A stretch of DNA of 27,562 nucleotides from CAZJRB01 sp964547995 (GCA_964547995.1 CAZJRB010000103.1:1-27562), one strand, 5' to 3'. Positions 17,533-24,925 are shown, counted from the first letter of the stretch. Made by a program: numbers and translations. The notes: generated from the sequence alone by a model not told the origin.

Positions 17533-18153
17533 ATGTCGGACGACGCGGTGACCCAATGGCTGGGCCAGATGGCCGAAGGCGACCCAATGGGGGTCCAGCA
17601 GATTTGGGAGAAATACTACGAGCGCTTGGTGGGTCTGGCTCGAAAGAAACTGGGACATACGAACCGGCGTGTGGCCGACGAGGAGGACGTGGCGCTGAGC
17701 GCTTTTCACAGCTTCTGCCGGGGAGCAGCCGTCGGTCGCTTCCCACGGCTGGACGACCGCCACGATCTTTGGAAGTTGCTGGTTACGATTACCGCCCGCA
17801 AGGCCGCCGCTCAAAAGAGGTATGGCCACCGACAAAAACGGGGCGGGGGCGCCGTCCGGGGAGAATCGGTCTTCGCCGATACCGACTCTTCCGACGCGTT
17901 CGGGATTGGGCAAGTCATGGGAGGGGAGCCCACGCCCGAAGTGGCCGCCATGGTCGCCGAACAGTGCGAGCACCTCCTGGATTGTCTCCAGAACGAGTTG
18001 CTCAAGCGAGTTGCCCTGTTGAAGCTCGAAGGATACACTAACGGGGAAATTGCCGACGAACTGGATTGCGCCCCAAGGACGGTCGATCGCAAACTCGCGC
18101 GGATTCGCGATCTGTGGAACGAAGCAGGCATATCGGCGGACTTGGATTCTTGA
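17533..18153 (+). CDS. ECF-family RNA polymerase sigma factor, planctomycete type
   Basis: 206 aa, slightly long for an ECF factor. Region 2 spans about 15-95 and contains D-E-E-D-V-A-L-S-A-F, F-P-R-L-D-D-R and L-W-K-L-L-V-T-I-T-A-R-K-A, a pattern typical of planctomycete ECF factors. A variable, charged linker follows (about 100-140). Region 4 (about 145-200) has an HTH with L-L-K-L-E-G-Y-T-N-G-E-I-A followed by A-P-R-T-V-D-R-K-L. No anti-sigma gene is adjacent. The divergent neighbour is a transmembrane Ser/Thr kinase, and phylum-specific ECF groups paired with kinases are described, so activation by phosphorylation is plausible but not shown. ATG 17533 has no obvious Shine-Dalgarno, but it follows a strong promoter at a sensible distance. 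Target genes cannot be told from the sequence; the kinase-CHAT set is an obvious candidate. Confidence 0.93.
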   Translation: MSDDAVTQWLGQMAEGDPMGVQQIWEKYYERLVGLARKKLGHTNRRVADEEDVALSAFHSFCRGAAVGRFPRLDDRHDLWKLLVTITARKAAAQKRYGHRQKRGGGAVRGESVFADTDSSDAFGIGQVMGGEPTPEVAAMVAEQCEHLLDCLQNELLKRVALLKLEGYTNGEIADELDCAPRTVDRKLARIRDLWNEAGISADLDS

Positions 18154-18178
18154 CTGCCGCCGCGTGCTCGCCGGATGT

Positions 18179-18251
18179 CACTGCTGGCTTGCGCAGCAGT
18201 GCCCTCCGGGTCACCCGAACAACACTGCTGGACAAGCCAGGTGCCACCCAA
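18179..18251. repeat. Two copies of a palindromic intergenic repeat
   Basis: Copy 1 is a perfect inverted repeat CACTGCTG / CAGCAGTG around a 7-base loop (18179-18201). Copy 2 (18223-18251) begins with the same CACTGCTGG, continues with ACAAGCCAG and ends GTGCCACCC, so it resembles the same element with part of its right arm lost. From memory, a palindrome of this type is scattered through Pirellula-related genomes; I could not check that. Copy 1 lies 26 bases after the sigma factor stop and may work as a transcription barrier for it. Copy 2 coincides with the point where the avd-like reading frame on the other strand loses its homology. Confidence 0.6.
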
Positions 18252-18385
18252 CCGTACAACTGTCGTTCGATTCGTTCACCGAGCACAAAGAGGCGATCAC
18301 GAGGGAATTTGCCGACCTTTGGGCTTAGCCACAGAACGAAATCGTAGAACGCACGGATGATAGGAAGCCCTTCATCGCGGGCCAT
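18251..18385 (-). pseudogene. avd: 5' fragment of avd, DGR accessory four-helix-bundle protein
   Basis: From ATG 18385 leftwards the translation reads M-A-R-D-E-G-L-P-I-I-R-A-F-Y-D-F-V-L-W, then P-K-V-G-K-F-P-R-D, then F-V-L-G-E-R-I-E-R-Q-L-Y. This is the characteristic first half of Avd-type four-helix-bundle proteins, which in diversity-generating retroelements bind the reverse transcriptase and template RNA. About 45 codons are recognisable. Homology then stops at about base 18251, exactly at the palindromic repeats, and the remaining helices (about 70 residues) are absent; the frame runs on through repeat sequence to 18038 inside the sigma gene. It lies 120 bases downstream of the FGE-like target gene on the same strand, the order known for complete DGRs. 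It is very unlikely to be functional as it stands. Confidence 0.72.
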
Positions 18386-18429
18386 GTTGCACACTCACCC
18401 GATCAAGGTCCTGCAACTATATCGAACGC

Positions 18430-18444
18430 CCTCGCTGCGCGAGG
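18430..18444 (-). other. GC-rich hairpin between DGR target and avd
   Basis: CCTCGC and GCGAGG form a perfect 6-base stem with a 3-base loop. It lies about 60 bases past the stop of the putative DGR target and about 45 bases before the avd start. DGRs often carry a GC-rich hairpin or cruciform downstream of the variable region that helps mutagenic homing; known ones have longer stems and sit closer, so the match is suggestive only. Confidence 0.3.
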
Positions 18445-18460
18445 TCGCGTGTAAAAGAGA

Positions 18461-18490
18461 AAAGGGTCAAACAGCAAAGGGTAACACAGC
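18461..18490. repeat. 15-base tandem duplication
   Basis: AAAGGGTCAAACAGC is followed directly by AAAGGGTAACACAGC (13 of 15 bases identical), just downstream of the variable-region gene. There are only two units, so this is not a CRISPR array. Confidence 0.6.
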
Positions 18491-18504
18491 AAAACACCAC
18501 ATTA

Positions 18505-19689
18505 TTACGGGGTCCTGGAAACACGAAAGCCGATGCTGAAGTCGCGGACGACCGGGTAGAGCCTGAGCCGAAACGCAGAGCGGGAGTTCCTCGGAAGGCT
18601 GAGCCAGGAGCCGCCGCGAAAAACACGGTCGTCGCCGGAACTCGCACCTGGTGGATCATCCACCGGCGACTCCTTGTAGTAACCCTCGCCGTACCAGTCG
18701 GCGCACCACTCCCACACGTTGCCGTGCATGTCGTAGAGGCCCCAGCCGTTTCTTTTCTTCTGGCCTACACTGTGGGCATACTGCTGACCCGCGTTCCATG
18801 CGTTCTCGTAATACCAGGCGTGGTTGCCCAACGCCGAGTAATCGTCTCCAAAGAAGAAACTCGTCGTGCTACCCGCCCGGCAGGCATACTCCCACTCTGC
18901 CTCGGTTGGCAGGCGATAGGTGCAGCCTTCCTTCGCCGAGAGCTTCTCGCAGAACGCCACCGCATCCTCCCAGCTCACGTACGTCGCCGGGTAGTCTGCG
19001 CCCGACTTCACGTACGGTTGACCAGACCACGGGTGTTTTCCCATGACCTGCTCGTACTGCTCCTGCGTTACCTCATGGACGCCCAGATAGAACGGCTTGG
19101 TGATACGCACCCGGTGCTGTGGGTGTTCATCGTCTGAAGCGTCTTCGTCGTCGGCAGGGCTGCCCATCATAAGCTCGCCCGCTGGGATCAACATGAACCG
19201 CATTCCAATCGAGTTGGTCATCTCTTCCAGCCGCCAGATTTTGCAGTCGGGCAGCATCTCTTCGAGTTGCCGTACTCCCTCTTCGGTGACCTGCGTATGG
19301 GTCAGGTACAGTCGCTCCAGGTCTTCAAGATGCCTTAAATGGCTGATTCCATCGTCGCTGACGCTCGTCCCGCTGAGGCAAACCGTCTCAAGCTTCGGCA
19401 GGTTGGCCAGCCATCTAACGCCCGTATCGGTGACTCTCTCACCGGAAATGAACGCCCGCTCCAACTCGGGCATGTAGCCGAGATGCACCATCGCGTCGTC
19501 GGAAGCCCCAGGTGGCGAATCGACGGCCACCGCGTCGAGGAACATCTCGTCGCCGAAAACCTTCCGTGCCCAGGCCGGGCTGGAAGGTTCGGGATGACAC
19601 GTTACCACCCACCCGAGTTCGCGCAGTGCCCCGATCGCGGCCCGCTGCTGCCGGGCGTGGTGGACGGGCACCACGAATATGCCCATCAC
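18505..19689 (-). CDS. FGE-sulfatase/C-type-lectin-fold protein with LRRs, probable DGR target
   Basis: The open part after an in-frame TGA is 394 codons from GTG 19689. Residues about 66-152 are leucine-rich repeats (L-P-K-L-E-T-V-C-L-S-G-T; L-E-R-L-Y-L-T-H-T). Residues 158-394 are an FGE-sulfatase domain: I-G-M-R-F-M-L-I-P-A-G, E-V-T-Q-E-Q-Y, R-L-P-T-E-A-E-W-E-Y-A-C-R-A-G, G-L-Y-D-M-H-G-N-V-W-E-W and R-G-G-S-W. True formylglycine-generating enzymes have Cys residues shortly after G-G-S; here these positions hold L-S-L-P-R-N-S, so catalysis is not expected and a ligand-binding C-type-lectin role fits better. The C-terminus carries the putative variable region. The natural N-terminus lies further upstream behind the TGA (see 19690-19785), so this may be a pseudogene or start weakly inside the membrane segment. 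It follows the caspase gene on the same strand. Confidence 0.85.
   Translation of the reverse strand: MMGIFVVPVHHARQQRAAIGALRELGWVVTCHPEPSSPAWARKVFGDEMFLDAVAVDSPPGASDDAMVHLGYMPELERAFISGERVTDTGVRWLANLPKLETVCLSGTSVSDDGISHLRHLEDLERLYLTHTQVTEEGVRQLEEMLPDCKIWRLEEMTNSIGMRFMLIPAGELMMGSPADDEDASDDEHPQHRVRITKPFYLGVHEVTQEQYEQVMGKHPWSGQPYVKSGADYPATYVSWEDAVAFCEKLSAKEGCTYRLPTEAEWEYACRAGSTTSFFFGDDYSALGNHAWYYENAWNAGQQYAHSVGQKKRNGWGLYDMHGNVWEWCADWYGEGYYKESPVDDPPGASSGDDRVFRGGSWLSLPRNSRSAFRLRLYPVVRDFSIGFRVSRTP
18508..18615 (-). other. Putative DGR variable region (VR)
   Basis: The last 36 codons of the FGE-like gene alternate invariant-looking codons (G-G-S-W, P-R-N, R-S-A, R-x-R, I-G-F-R) with thirteen variable-looking codons between 18603 and 18535: CTC AGC CTT, TCC, TTT, CTC, CTC TAC, GTC GTC, GAC TTC AGC. 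All thirteen end in C or T (eleven in C). That is expected if a template repeat carries AAC/AAT at these places and adenine-specific mutagenesis has changed the first two bases. The C-terminal position in an FGE-sulfatase/C-type-lectin fold is the standard location for a DGR variable region. Confidence 0.68.
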
Positions 19690-19785
19690 GATGCACGCCA
19701 GCGTTACGAAGATAATCAGCGACCGGAGGCTGTACTGGTACCATCAGAGCTTGGGCGCGGACTCTTTCCGGGGCTTCTCGCTCAT
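19690..19785 (-). pseudogene. Detached N-terminus of the FGE-like gene (in-frame TGA)
   Basis: ATG 19785 opens M-S-E-K-P-R-K-E-S-A-P-K-L, then meets TGA at 19744-19746, then continues in the same frame W-Y-Q-Y-S-L-R-S-L-I-I-F-V-T-L-A-C-I straight into the FGE-like gene. R-W-Y-Q-x-S-L-R-x-L followed by a membrane helix is a standard planctomycete N-terminal anchor, with Arg where the TGA stands. A single C-to-T change of CGA would explain it. This is a nonsense mutation, a sequencing error or, least likely, read-through. Confidence 0.7.
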
Positions 19786-19872
19786 ACTCGGATTCTACCA
19801 CGGGGGGCGGGCAGGCGGCAAGCGACGGGGCGTCCGGGCGACTACCCTTTAGCACTGTTCGAGAAGTAAATG

Positions 19873-21945
19873 TCACCGGGGGATCGCATCCGGCTCGACG
19901 TAACGAATATGGACGACCCCGAGCAGATTGCCGACGGGGGTCTCCTTGTACTCGTTGGTTGTCATTTCGTGTTCAGCCCCTGCACCGGTGCCGATGCGGC
20001 GCGACCCGCCTGTGGTCGAGTAAAACGCCGCCGTGATCAATCCGATCTGATCGGTGAACTGCTGCCGGGCGGCCAAGGAGTCTTGGGCATCGACGATGAC
20101 AAACTCGTTGTACTTGCCCTCGATGCCGGTTTTGGCGAAGAATCCAGGGACCTCATAGACTCTGCCTGTCTTGCCCGGGGGTCTGGGATCGAGCCGCCAC
20201 GCCCGGGCTTCCGCGAGATTGACCCGCTGGCCCGGAAGGTACTCAGACGGTTTGTCCACAGCGACGACCGTCACCCCCTTGGTCGACACCTTCTCCGGTA
20301 GTGTGTTCAGGCCATCGACCAGAAGCCGCATGAATGCGGCGTGATCGGCGCGGTTTTCGACCCGAATTCGATACACTTCTCCCTTGCGAAGCGGCACAAA
20401 CAGGTCGTTCCCGCGAAAGACACCTTCGCGCTCCTCGCCGTCGATCAGAATCTCCACGCGGAATGGAAAGCGCGGATCGAGCAAAGGGTGTGCCCCGCGG
20501 GATCGCTCGTCGAGCCGCTCGATGACCTGGGTACTGATCGGCGTGGCGATACGACCCTCCATGGGCGGTTCGGGGCGATAGTCGTTGGGTTTGGCAGCGA
20601 CACTTCGACCGAGCATGGCCCATTCCGACTCGTTCAACATGGCGGTCCCGCCAGCGGCACCGGCCAATTCGTCGCCCTGTGTCCGGATCAATTCGCACTG
20701 CAGGGTAACGACGCGCCCGACGCGATCCCGCAGGGTCCCGACGGCAACGACCGTCATCCCGCCGGCGCTTTTGGAAAGCCTCACAAGTGCATCGGGCGCC
20801 CCCAGGTCCTTAAGCGCAAACTTCTGGGCCTTCAACGCGCTCTGCAATCGGCGGCGGTTGACCACGGTGAACTTACCCGCACCCCGACTTATCAGTTGTC
20901 GTTCGAGTTCCGTGGCACAGTAACGCCCGAGCAACCCGAAATCCCCCCCCAGGGCCTCGCCCAGCGGGGTGTCGGTCGTGAATTCGAGGACCCCCACTTT
21001 GGTGAGCTTTCGGACCTGCATGTCAACGGCGAGCTGCTCGGCTACGTCGGAGAGGACCTGTTTGAGCGATTGCGGGCGCAGACGGACGACGACCGGCACG
21101 CCCGGGGTCCCCGACCGGACAATCCGCACCGGCGTCTGCGGCTTCGGGAAGTGCAGCTTGGCCGTGTTGGTGACGCTGCGATGGACGTAGCTGTACAGCT
21201 CGTCGATGGTAACCTTGCCGTCGCCGTCGGCGTCGGCGTGACCCTTCAACCCCTGGTTCAGCCAGTAGCTAAAAAGCGACTGTTTCACCGCCCCCCAAAT
21301 CTGGCTCTTTTCCTCGGCCGTGGAGCTGGCCAAGGTAACCACGCCGGCCATGTCGCGGAACGGCTCGCCCAGTTCCCCGGCGGTCACGCCGGTGGCCTCG
21401 TCCCCTTTCTCGCTCCCGGCATGGCAGGCGTCGATCACCAGGAGCTTGAACTTGGCCTTGCACGCGGCGATCTGCTCGCGTAGCCAGGTGACGGCAACGC
21501 CCGTCGCAGCCGGATTGGCCGGATCGCAGTCGATCGGGGCCAGGTACAACCTGCCGTCCTTGTCCCGAAACCCGTGGCCGCTGAAGTAAACGAACACCGT
21601 GTCCTCGGGGCCGGGCTTCGCCAGCCACTTCGGCAACTTGTCGATCATATTGGCCCGCGTCGGCCGGCGACCGGAATCGTCAGGCGACGTGTCGACCATC
21701 TTCAGGATATGGTCCTTCCAGAAGGTCCCCTGCTGCTGAAGCGTCCCGGCGAGTCGTTCCACGTCGTTGATGGTGTACCGGAGCGGGTTGGCGTGCTCGT
21801 ACTTCTCGATGCCTACCAGAATAGCCCATTGGCGTCCCTTTTCCTCACTGGCTTCGGCAGCAAAGCCAGGAAGCCTCAGGAACAGACAAAGCAGGCCCGA
21901 AACAACGGCAGCGAACAGCGTCTGTCGGAAAATTGTCAGTCTCAT
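19873..21945 (-). CDS. Exported caspase (C14) with EF-hand and CsgG/FlgO-like domain
   Basis: ATG 21945 has GGAAGG 4 bases upstream; 690 aa. Residues 1-30 are a signal peptide ending G-F-A-A-E-A. A caspase p20-like domain spans about 38-265: W-A-I-L-V-G-I-E-K-Y, V-Y-F-S-G-H-G (His124) and L-L-V-I-D-A-C-H-A-G (Cys174), so the dyad is intact. It contains a canonical EF-hand loop at 238-249 (D-A-D-G-D-G-K-V-T-I-D-E), suggesting calcium control or stabilisation. About 315-440 resembles CsgG/FlgO-type domains (V-G-V-L-E-F, then F-T-V-V-N-R-R-R-L). About 500-560 is a beta-domain reminiscent of DUF4384 (P-F-R-V-E-I-L-I-D-G, then K-G-E-V-Y-R-I-R-V). The last 120 residues are unassigned. Export implies work in the periplasm or envelope. 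The FGE-like gene follows on the same strand. The caspase and EF-hand calls are firm; the later domains are less sure. Confidence 0.92.
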   Translation of the reverse strand: MRLTIFRQTLFAAVVSGLLCLFLRLPGFAAEASEEKGRQWAILVGIEKYEHANPLRYTINDVERLAGTLQQQGTFWKDHILKMVDTSPDDSGRRPTRANMIDKLPKWLAKPGPEDTVFVYFSGHGFRDKDGRLYLAPIDCDPANPAATGVAVTWLREQIAACKAKFKLLVIDACHAGSEKGDEATGVTAGELGEPFRDMAGVVTLASSTAEEKSQIWGAVKQSLFSYWLNQGLKGHADADGDGKVTIDELYSYVHRSVTNTAKLHFPKPQTPVRIVRSGTPGVPVVVRLRPQSLKQVLSDVAEQLAVDMQVRKLTKVGVLEFTTDTPLGEALGGDFGLLGRYCATELERQLISRGAGKFTVVNRRRLQSALKAQKFALKDLGAPDALVRLSKSAGGMTVVAVGTLRDRVGRVVTLQCELIRTQGDELAGAAGGTAMLNESEWAMLGRSVAAKPNDYRPEPPMEGRIATPISTQVIERLDERSRGAHPLLDPRFPFRVEILIDGEEREGVFRGNDLFVPLRKGEVYRIRVENRADHAAFMRLLVDGLNTLPEKVSTKGVTVVAVDKPSEYLPGQRVNLAEARAWRLDPRPPGKTGRVYEVPGFFAKTGIEGKYNEFVIVDAQDSLAARQQFTDQIGLITAAFYSTTGGSRRIGTGAGAEHEMTTNEYKETPVGNLLGVVHIRYVEPDAIPR

Positions 21946-22078
21946 TTTTCCTTCCTTTCCGTAGCCTTCGGAGTATTACGGGTTGGATTTGTGTCAAGTA
22001 GCCATGAGATCATTCCGTTCTTACCGACGGAGTTCGAAAACAACTGCGTAAACTAGGTGCGTCTTTCTACTTCTCAGC

Positions 22079-22107
22079 ATTATGTTCGTCCCCTCGGTGT
22101 TTGTACA
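22079..22107 (-). promoter_or_regulatory. Weak promoter candidate for the caspase-EF-hand gene
   Basis: On the minus strand, TGTACA (22107-22102), a 17-base spacer and CATAAT (22084-22079). The -10 matches five of six bases and the -35 four of six. The leader to ATG 21945 would be about 125 bases. Confidence 0.3.
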
Positions 22108-22275
22108 GGTATCCTTTGTTTTATGTACGTATGTACGGCCGGCAGTTTCTCTACCATTTTGTATGTCCTTTCCTGCCAACCGCCCGCCAGCGGCCAGCGT
22201 TGTCCCTGGACCCGGTGACTACCGCCCCTGCGAGGGGTCTAATCCGTTGATACTCATGCAAAATGGACGGGAGGC

Positions 22276-22304
22276 TTGATGCACAAATTCAACTGGCTTA
22301 TAAG
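22276..22304 (+). promoter_or_regulatory. Promoter candidate for the three-gene operon
   Basis: TTGATG (22276-22281), a 17-base spacer and TATAAG (22299-22304): four and five of six consensus bases at ideal spacing. It would give a leader of about 170 bases to ATG 22481. Confidence 0.38.
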
Positions 22305-22480
22305 ATGTAAGAGGGATCGAAGGGCCACCGACAGCGAGCATCGTCGTATTTCGTCGCGTTCTGAACATGAAGAGATAGGAAACCGGCACGCTGTCCGCAC
22401 GATCCGCAGACTGTCCGGTTTTGTCGGGAACAGCAAAGGATCGACCGCGCACGATGTCACCGGGAACGAGGAGCACCGTG

Positions 22481-23311
22481 ATGGTGAAATCAATATCATT
22501 GAAGTATCAAGGGGGACTAGTGGCCTTAGTCGCACCGCTGATGGTCTGCCTGTGCCTGGCGGCCGATTCGGCCGAATCCCCAAATCGAAGCATCTTCTTA
22601 CAGCGACTGAAGCCAAACTGGCAGTTGGGTGACAAGTGGGTCGTAGAGACGATCACCCAACCGCTCCAGATGCGAGAGGGGACGACTCGCCGGATGGCTG
22701 CCCGCCCTATCCAATGGCAGTTCACCGTTCAGCGGTTTGAGAAGTCGCTGAACCAGGACTACTATCGGGTGGAGATTAGATGCATGCTTCGGGGGCGGCC
22801 ACAGCCGATGACAGTGCTCTGGGTCGATCGCAAGTCCCACATCTTGCGGAAGATCCAGACGCAGATTCCCGTACCCGGCGGCTTCCGCACGATTACCGAG
22901 AACTATGAGTTTGCCAGTGGTCAGCCCTCGCCCGTCTTGGGACCGCTCAGCGCATTGCCGATCGATCTCCCTTTGCTGATGGATGGTCAGGCAAAGGGAT
23001 CGCAAAAGTTCACCTATGAAGCCAACACGAGCCTCTCGGGAACCAAGGCCGTCGGCGAGGTGGGATTCGCCTACGAAGTCGAGCAGGAGGTCAGCCCGGC
23101 CAATGCAGAACAAGTCAAGGGGTTGCTGAACGATACGTTTGCCAAGGATCTGAAGCGCCGCCCCGTGGTGGAAGTGAAGCTGAAGGGACCCGGCCGCGAA
23201 GTGCGACAGCTTTGGCAACCCGGGCTTCCCTGGCCCGCCTACACCGAAAGCGGTCCGACCGTCAGCCGGCTGGTGAAAGTGATCCCGGCCAAGAGCAAAC
23301 CGGAGAAGTAA
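22481..23311 (+). CDS. Exported protein of unknown function, operon leader
   Basis: I do not recognise a family. ATG 22481 is chosen because GAGGAG lies 7 bases upstream; the frame is open back to 22421 without a ribosome site. The 276-residue product starts with K-S-I-S-L-K and a hydrophobic stretch (about 11-27, L-V-A-L-V-A-P-L-M-V-C-L-C-L-A-A), a signal peptide or lipoprotein-like leader. The rest is beta-rich: G-D-K-W-V-V-E-T-I, W-Q-F-T-V-Q-R-F, Y-Y-R-V-E-I-R-C and V-L-W-V-D-R-K alternate strands and turns, as in outer-membrane or LolA-like barrels, but no motif is decisive. It ends 14 bases before the transglutaminase-like gene, so the two are surely co-transcribed, and it probably serves the same exported system. 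Confidence 0.85.
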   Translation: MVKSISLKYQGGLVALVAPLMVCLCLAADSAESPNRSIFLQRLKPNWQLGDKWVVETITQPLQMREGTTRRMAARPIQWQFTVQRFEKSLNQDYYRVEIRCMLRGRPQPMTVLWVDRKSHILRKIQTQIPVPGGFRTITENYEFASGQPSPVLGPLSALPIDLPLLMDGQAKGSQKFTYEANTSLSGTKAVGEVGFAYEVEQEVSPANAEQVKGLLNDTFAKDLKRRPVVEVKLKGPGREVRQLWQPGLPWPAYTESGPTVSRLVKVIPAKSKPEK

Positions 23312-23325
23312 CAGGAAGGGACGTC

Positions 23326-24903
23326 ATGAGACACATATTCATCTGGGGTTGCACGTATCTGGTGTTTCTCCCGGCGCTGGCCGCTTCCGGGGCCGTCGAA
23401 GAGGGCTCTGCAAAGGAAACACCCTGGTCGGGATACTGGTGGCCGATCGCCAAGGGCGAACTCCAGATACCGCTGAGTAAATACGATCAACTGACCGGGG
23501 CAGCGTCTGCCCAATGGGAACGACAGAATCATCCGCCGGGACCGAACGTGCCGCGGTGGCACGGCTACTGCCACGCCTGGGCCGCCTCGGCCGTCTTGGA
23601 GAAGGAGCCGAAAAAAGTGAGCCAGGCCACCGGCCCGGCGAGCAATCGGCCGCTGCGATTGGCCGTCGGCGACCAGAAGGGCCTCTTCGCCGCCGCCCAT
23701 GCACGCGACGTCTCCAACACCTACGGCGACCGCTTCGGCGACGGTGTCGGCAGCGAAGATCCACAGGACTTGACCCCCGACGCCTTGTGGCAACTCCTGA
23801 AACTCTATGTCAAACAGCAAGGCATTCCGCTGATTCTCGATCTCGAACCCGGTGCCGAAATCTGGAACTACCCGGTCTATGCCTACCGGATTGAGTACTC
23901 GCCCTCCGGCCCGCCGGGCCAACAGTTCGGGCATCTCAGCCTGTGGATGGCCGATAACGACGTACCGCCCGACTACGTTGGCGTCAAGATGCGTTTTCAG
24001 ACCTACACGTTCACATTCCAACTCCGTAACGGCTCGATCGTGATGGGATCGGGTCGATGGGTCGGACAGAGCCAGGAGAATCATCCCGACTTTGCATGGT
24101 ATCCTTACGTGGTTTTGCCGGAAAACCCCCACATCCAGTACACGACGGTGCAGAGGATTATGAGGGTGAGCCAGCCGCAACCTTCGGCGCCGCCGTCCAC
24201 GCCGCCCGACACGCCACCGGACACTATGCCGGACGAGGTGCCCAACCAGAATTCCGGCCAGTACGATCCGTCGGGGAGCCAGGGGGGCGGCCTGCTGATC
24301 AACAATTCGGTCCCGCTGAGCCCGATTCAACTGGTTGCCGCCATCGCCGAGGAGACGTCTTCGTTCGGCCTGGACGTAACGGTAGACCGCTTCGACGGGG
24401 GACTATACACGATCGGCGAACCGTATACGGTCAAGGGCTCGTCGGAACGGGCTGGCTACCTCTATCTGCTACACATCGATAATCAGGGCAAGGTAAGCCT
24501 GCTTTTTCCCGCACCCAATGAAGACAACCGAGTCGCTGCCGAGACACGGTTCACCGTTCCCCGCCCCGGCGTTGCACGACTGGTACACGCAGGGCCGGTC
24601 GGAACGCACCGGGTCAAGGCGATGGTAACCAATCGGCCGTTGATGCTCAGCGGCCTGAGGTGCCCGGCGCAATCGACTGGGAAAAAGGGGGCATCGCACC
24701 GACGGGAATATCGCCCATTCCGCTGGCCCCCGACCGAACAGAAGCAAGTCCGGGATTTGATGAAGCAGTACCAGCAGCGGCAGCAGTTGCCGCCCGAACA
24801 ACTGCGGGGAACCAACATTGCCAAGAAGTTCGTCTCATTCGCCCAGGATGAGGTCGCCTTTTACGTCGGCCCGACTACGGCGAAGCCACCCAAAAAGAAG
24901 TAA
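23326..24903 (+). CDS. Exported transglutaminase-elicitor-like protein with C-terminal DUF4384
   Basis: ATG 23326 has GGAAGGG 5 bases upstream; the frame extends to 23212 inside the previous gene, but that part is not used. 525 aa. Signal peptide 1-22. Residues about 35-275 resemble the transglutaminase elicitor fold (GP42 type): W-H-G-Y-C-H-A-W-A-A-S-A (Cys82, candidate nucleophile), D-Q-K-G-L after it, and E-I-W-N-Y-P-V-Y-A-Y (179-187), which matches the W-N-x-P-V signature of that family. Such enzymes cross-link Gln and Lys side chains. A Pro-rich linker (283-305) leads to DUF4384 (about 350-440, R-A-G-Y-L-Y-L-L-H-I-D and L-L-F-P). It sits between the unknown leader gene and the caspase gene, 22 bases before the latter. 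The family call is from motifs; activity is untested. A papain-like protease is the main alternative. Confidence 0.85.
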   Translation: MRHIFIWGCTYLVFLPALAASGAVEEGSAKETPWSGYWWPIAKGELQIPLSKYDQLTGAASAQWERQNHPPGPNVPRWHGYCHAWAASAVLEKEPKKVSQATGPASNRPLRLAVGDQKGLFAAAHARDVSNTYGDRFGDGVGSEDPQDLTPDALWQLLKLYVKQQGIPLILDLEPGAEIWNYPVYAYRIEYSPSGPPGQQFGHLSLWMADNDVPPDYVGVKMRFQTYTFTFQLRNGSIVMGSGRWVGQSQENHPDFAWYPYVVLPENPHIQYTTVQRIMRVSQPQPSAPPSTPPDTPPDTMPDEVPNQNSGQYDPSGSQGGGLLINNSVPLSPIQLVAAIAEETSSFGLDVTVDRFDGGLYTIGEPYTVKGSSERAGYLYLLHIDNQGKVSLLFPAPNEDNRVAAETRFTVPRPGVARLVHAGPVGTHRVKAMVTNRPLMLSGLRCPAQSTGKKGASHRREYRPFRWPPTEQKQVRDLMKQYQQRQQLPPEQLRGTNIAKKFVSFAQDEVAFYVGPTTAKPPKKK

Positions 24904-24925
24904 CTTTGCAAGGAGAGAATGAGCC

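Larger units (their letters stand above)
21946..22480. other. Divergent intergenic region between the two caspase loci
   Basis: About 535 bases without a convincing gene. Short open frames in it lack ribosome sites and recognisable sequence. It holds one weak promoter candidate in each direction, listed separately. No RNA gene or repeat was seen. Confidence 0.5.

Noticed and set aside
18038..18250. Continuation of the avd frame into the sigma factor gene
   Set aside because: The translation here is read through palindromic repeats and then antisense to the sigma gene, without Avd similarity.
18430..18490. Possible CRISPR array or DGR template repeat in the spacer after the FGE-like gene
   Set aside because: There are only two 15-base units with no spacers, and the sequence is not a near-copy of the variable region.
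18505..19689. Calling the FGE-sulfatase protein a true formylglycine-generating enzyme
   Set aside because: The cysteines that follow G-G-S in active enzymes are absent, and no sulfatase gene is nearby.
20341..21483. 380-codon plus-strand frame opposite the caspase-EF-hand gene
   Set aside because: No recognisable domain; the opposite strand has a firm caspase with catalytic residues and a ribosome site.
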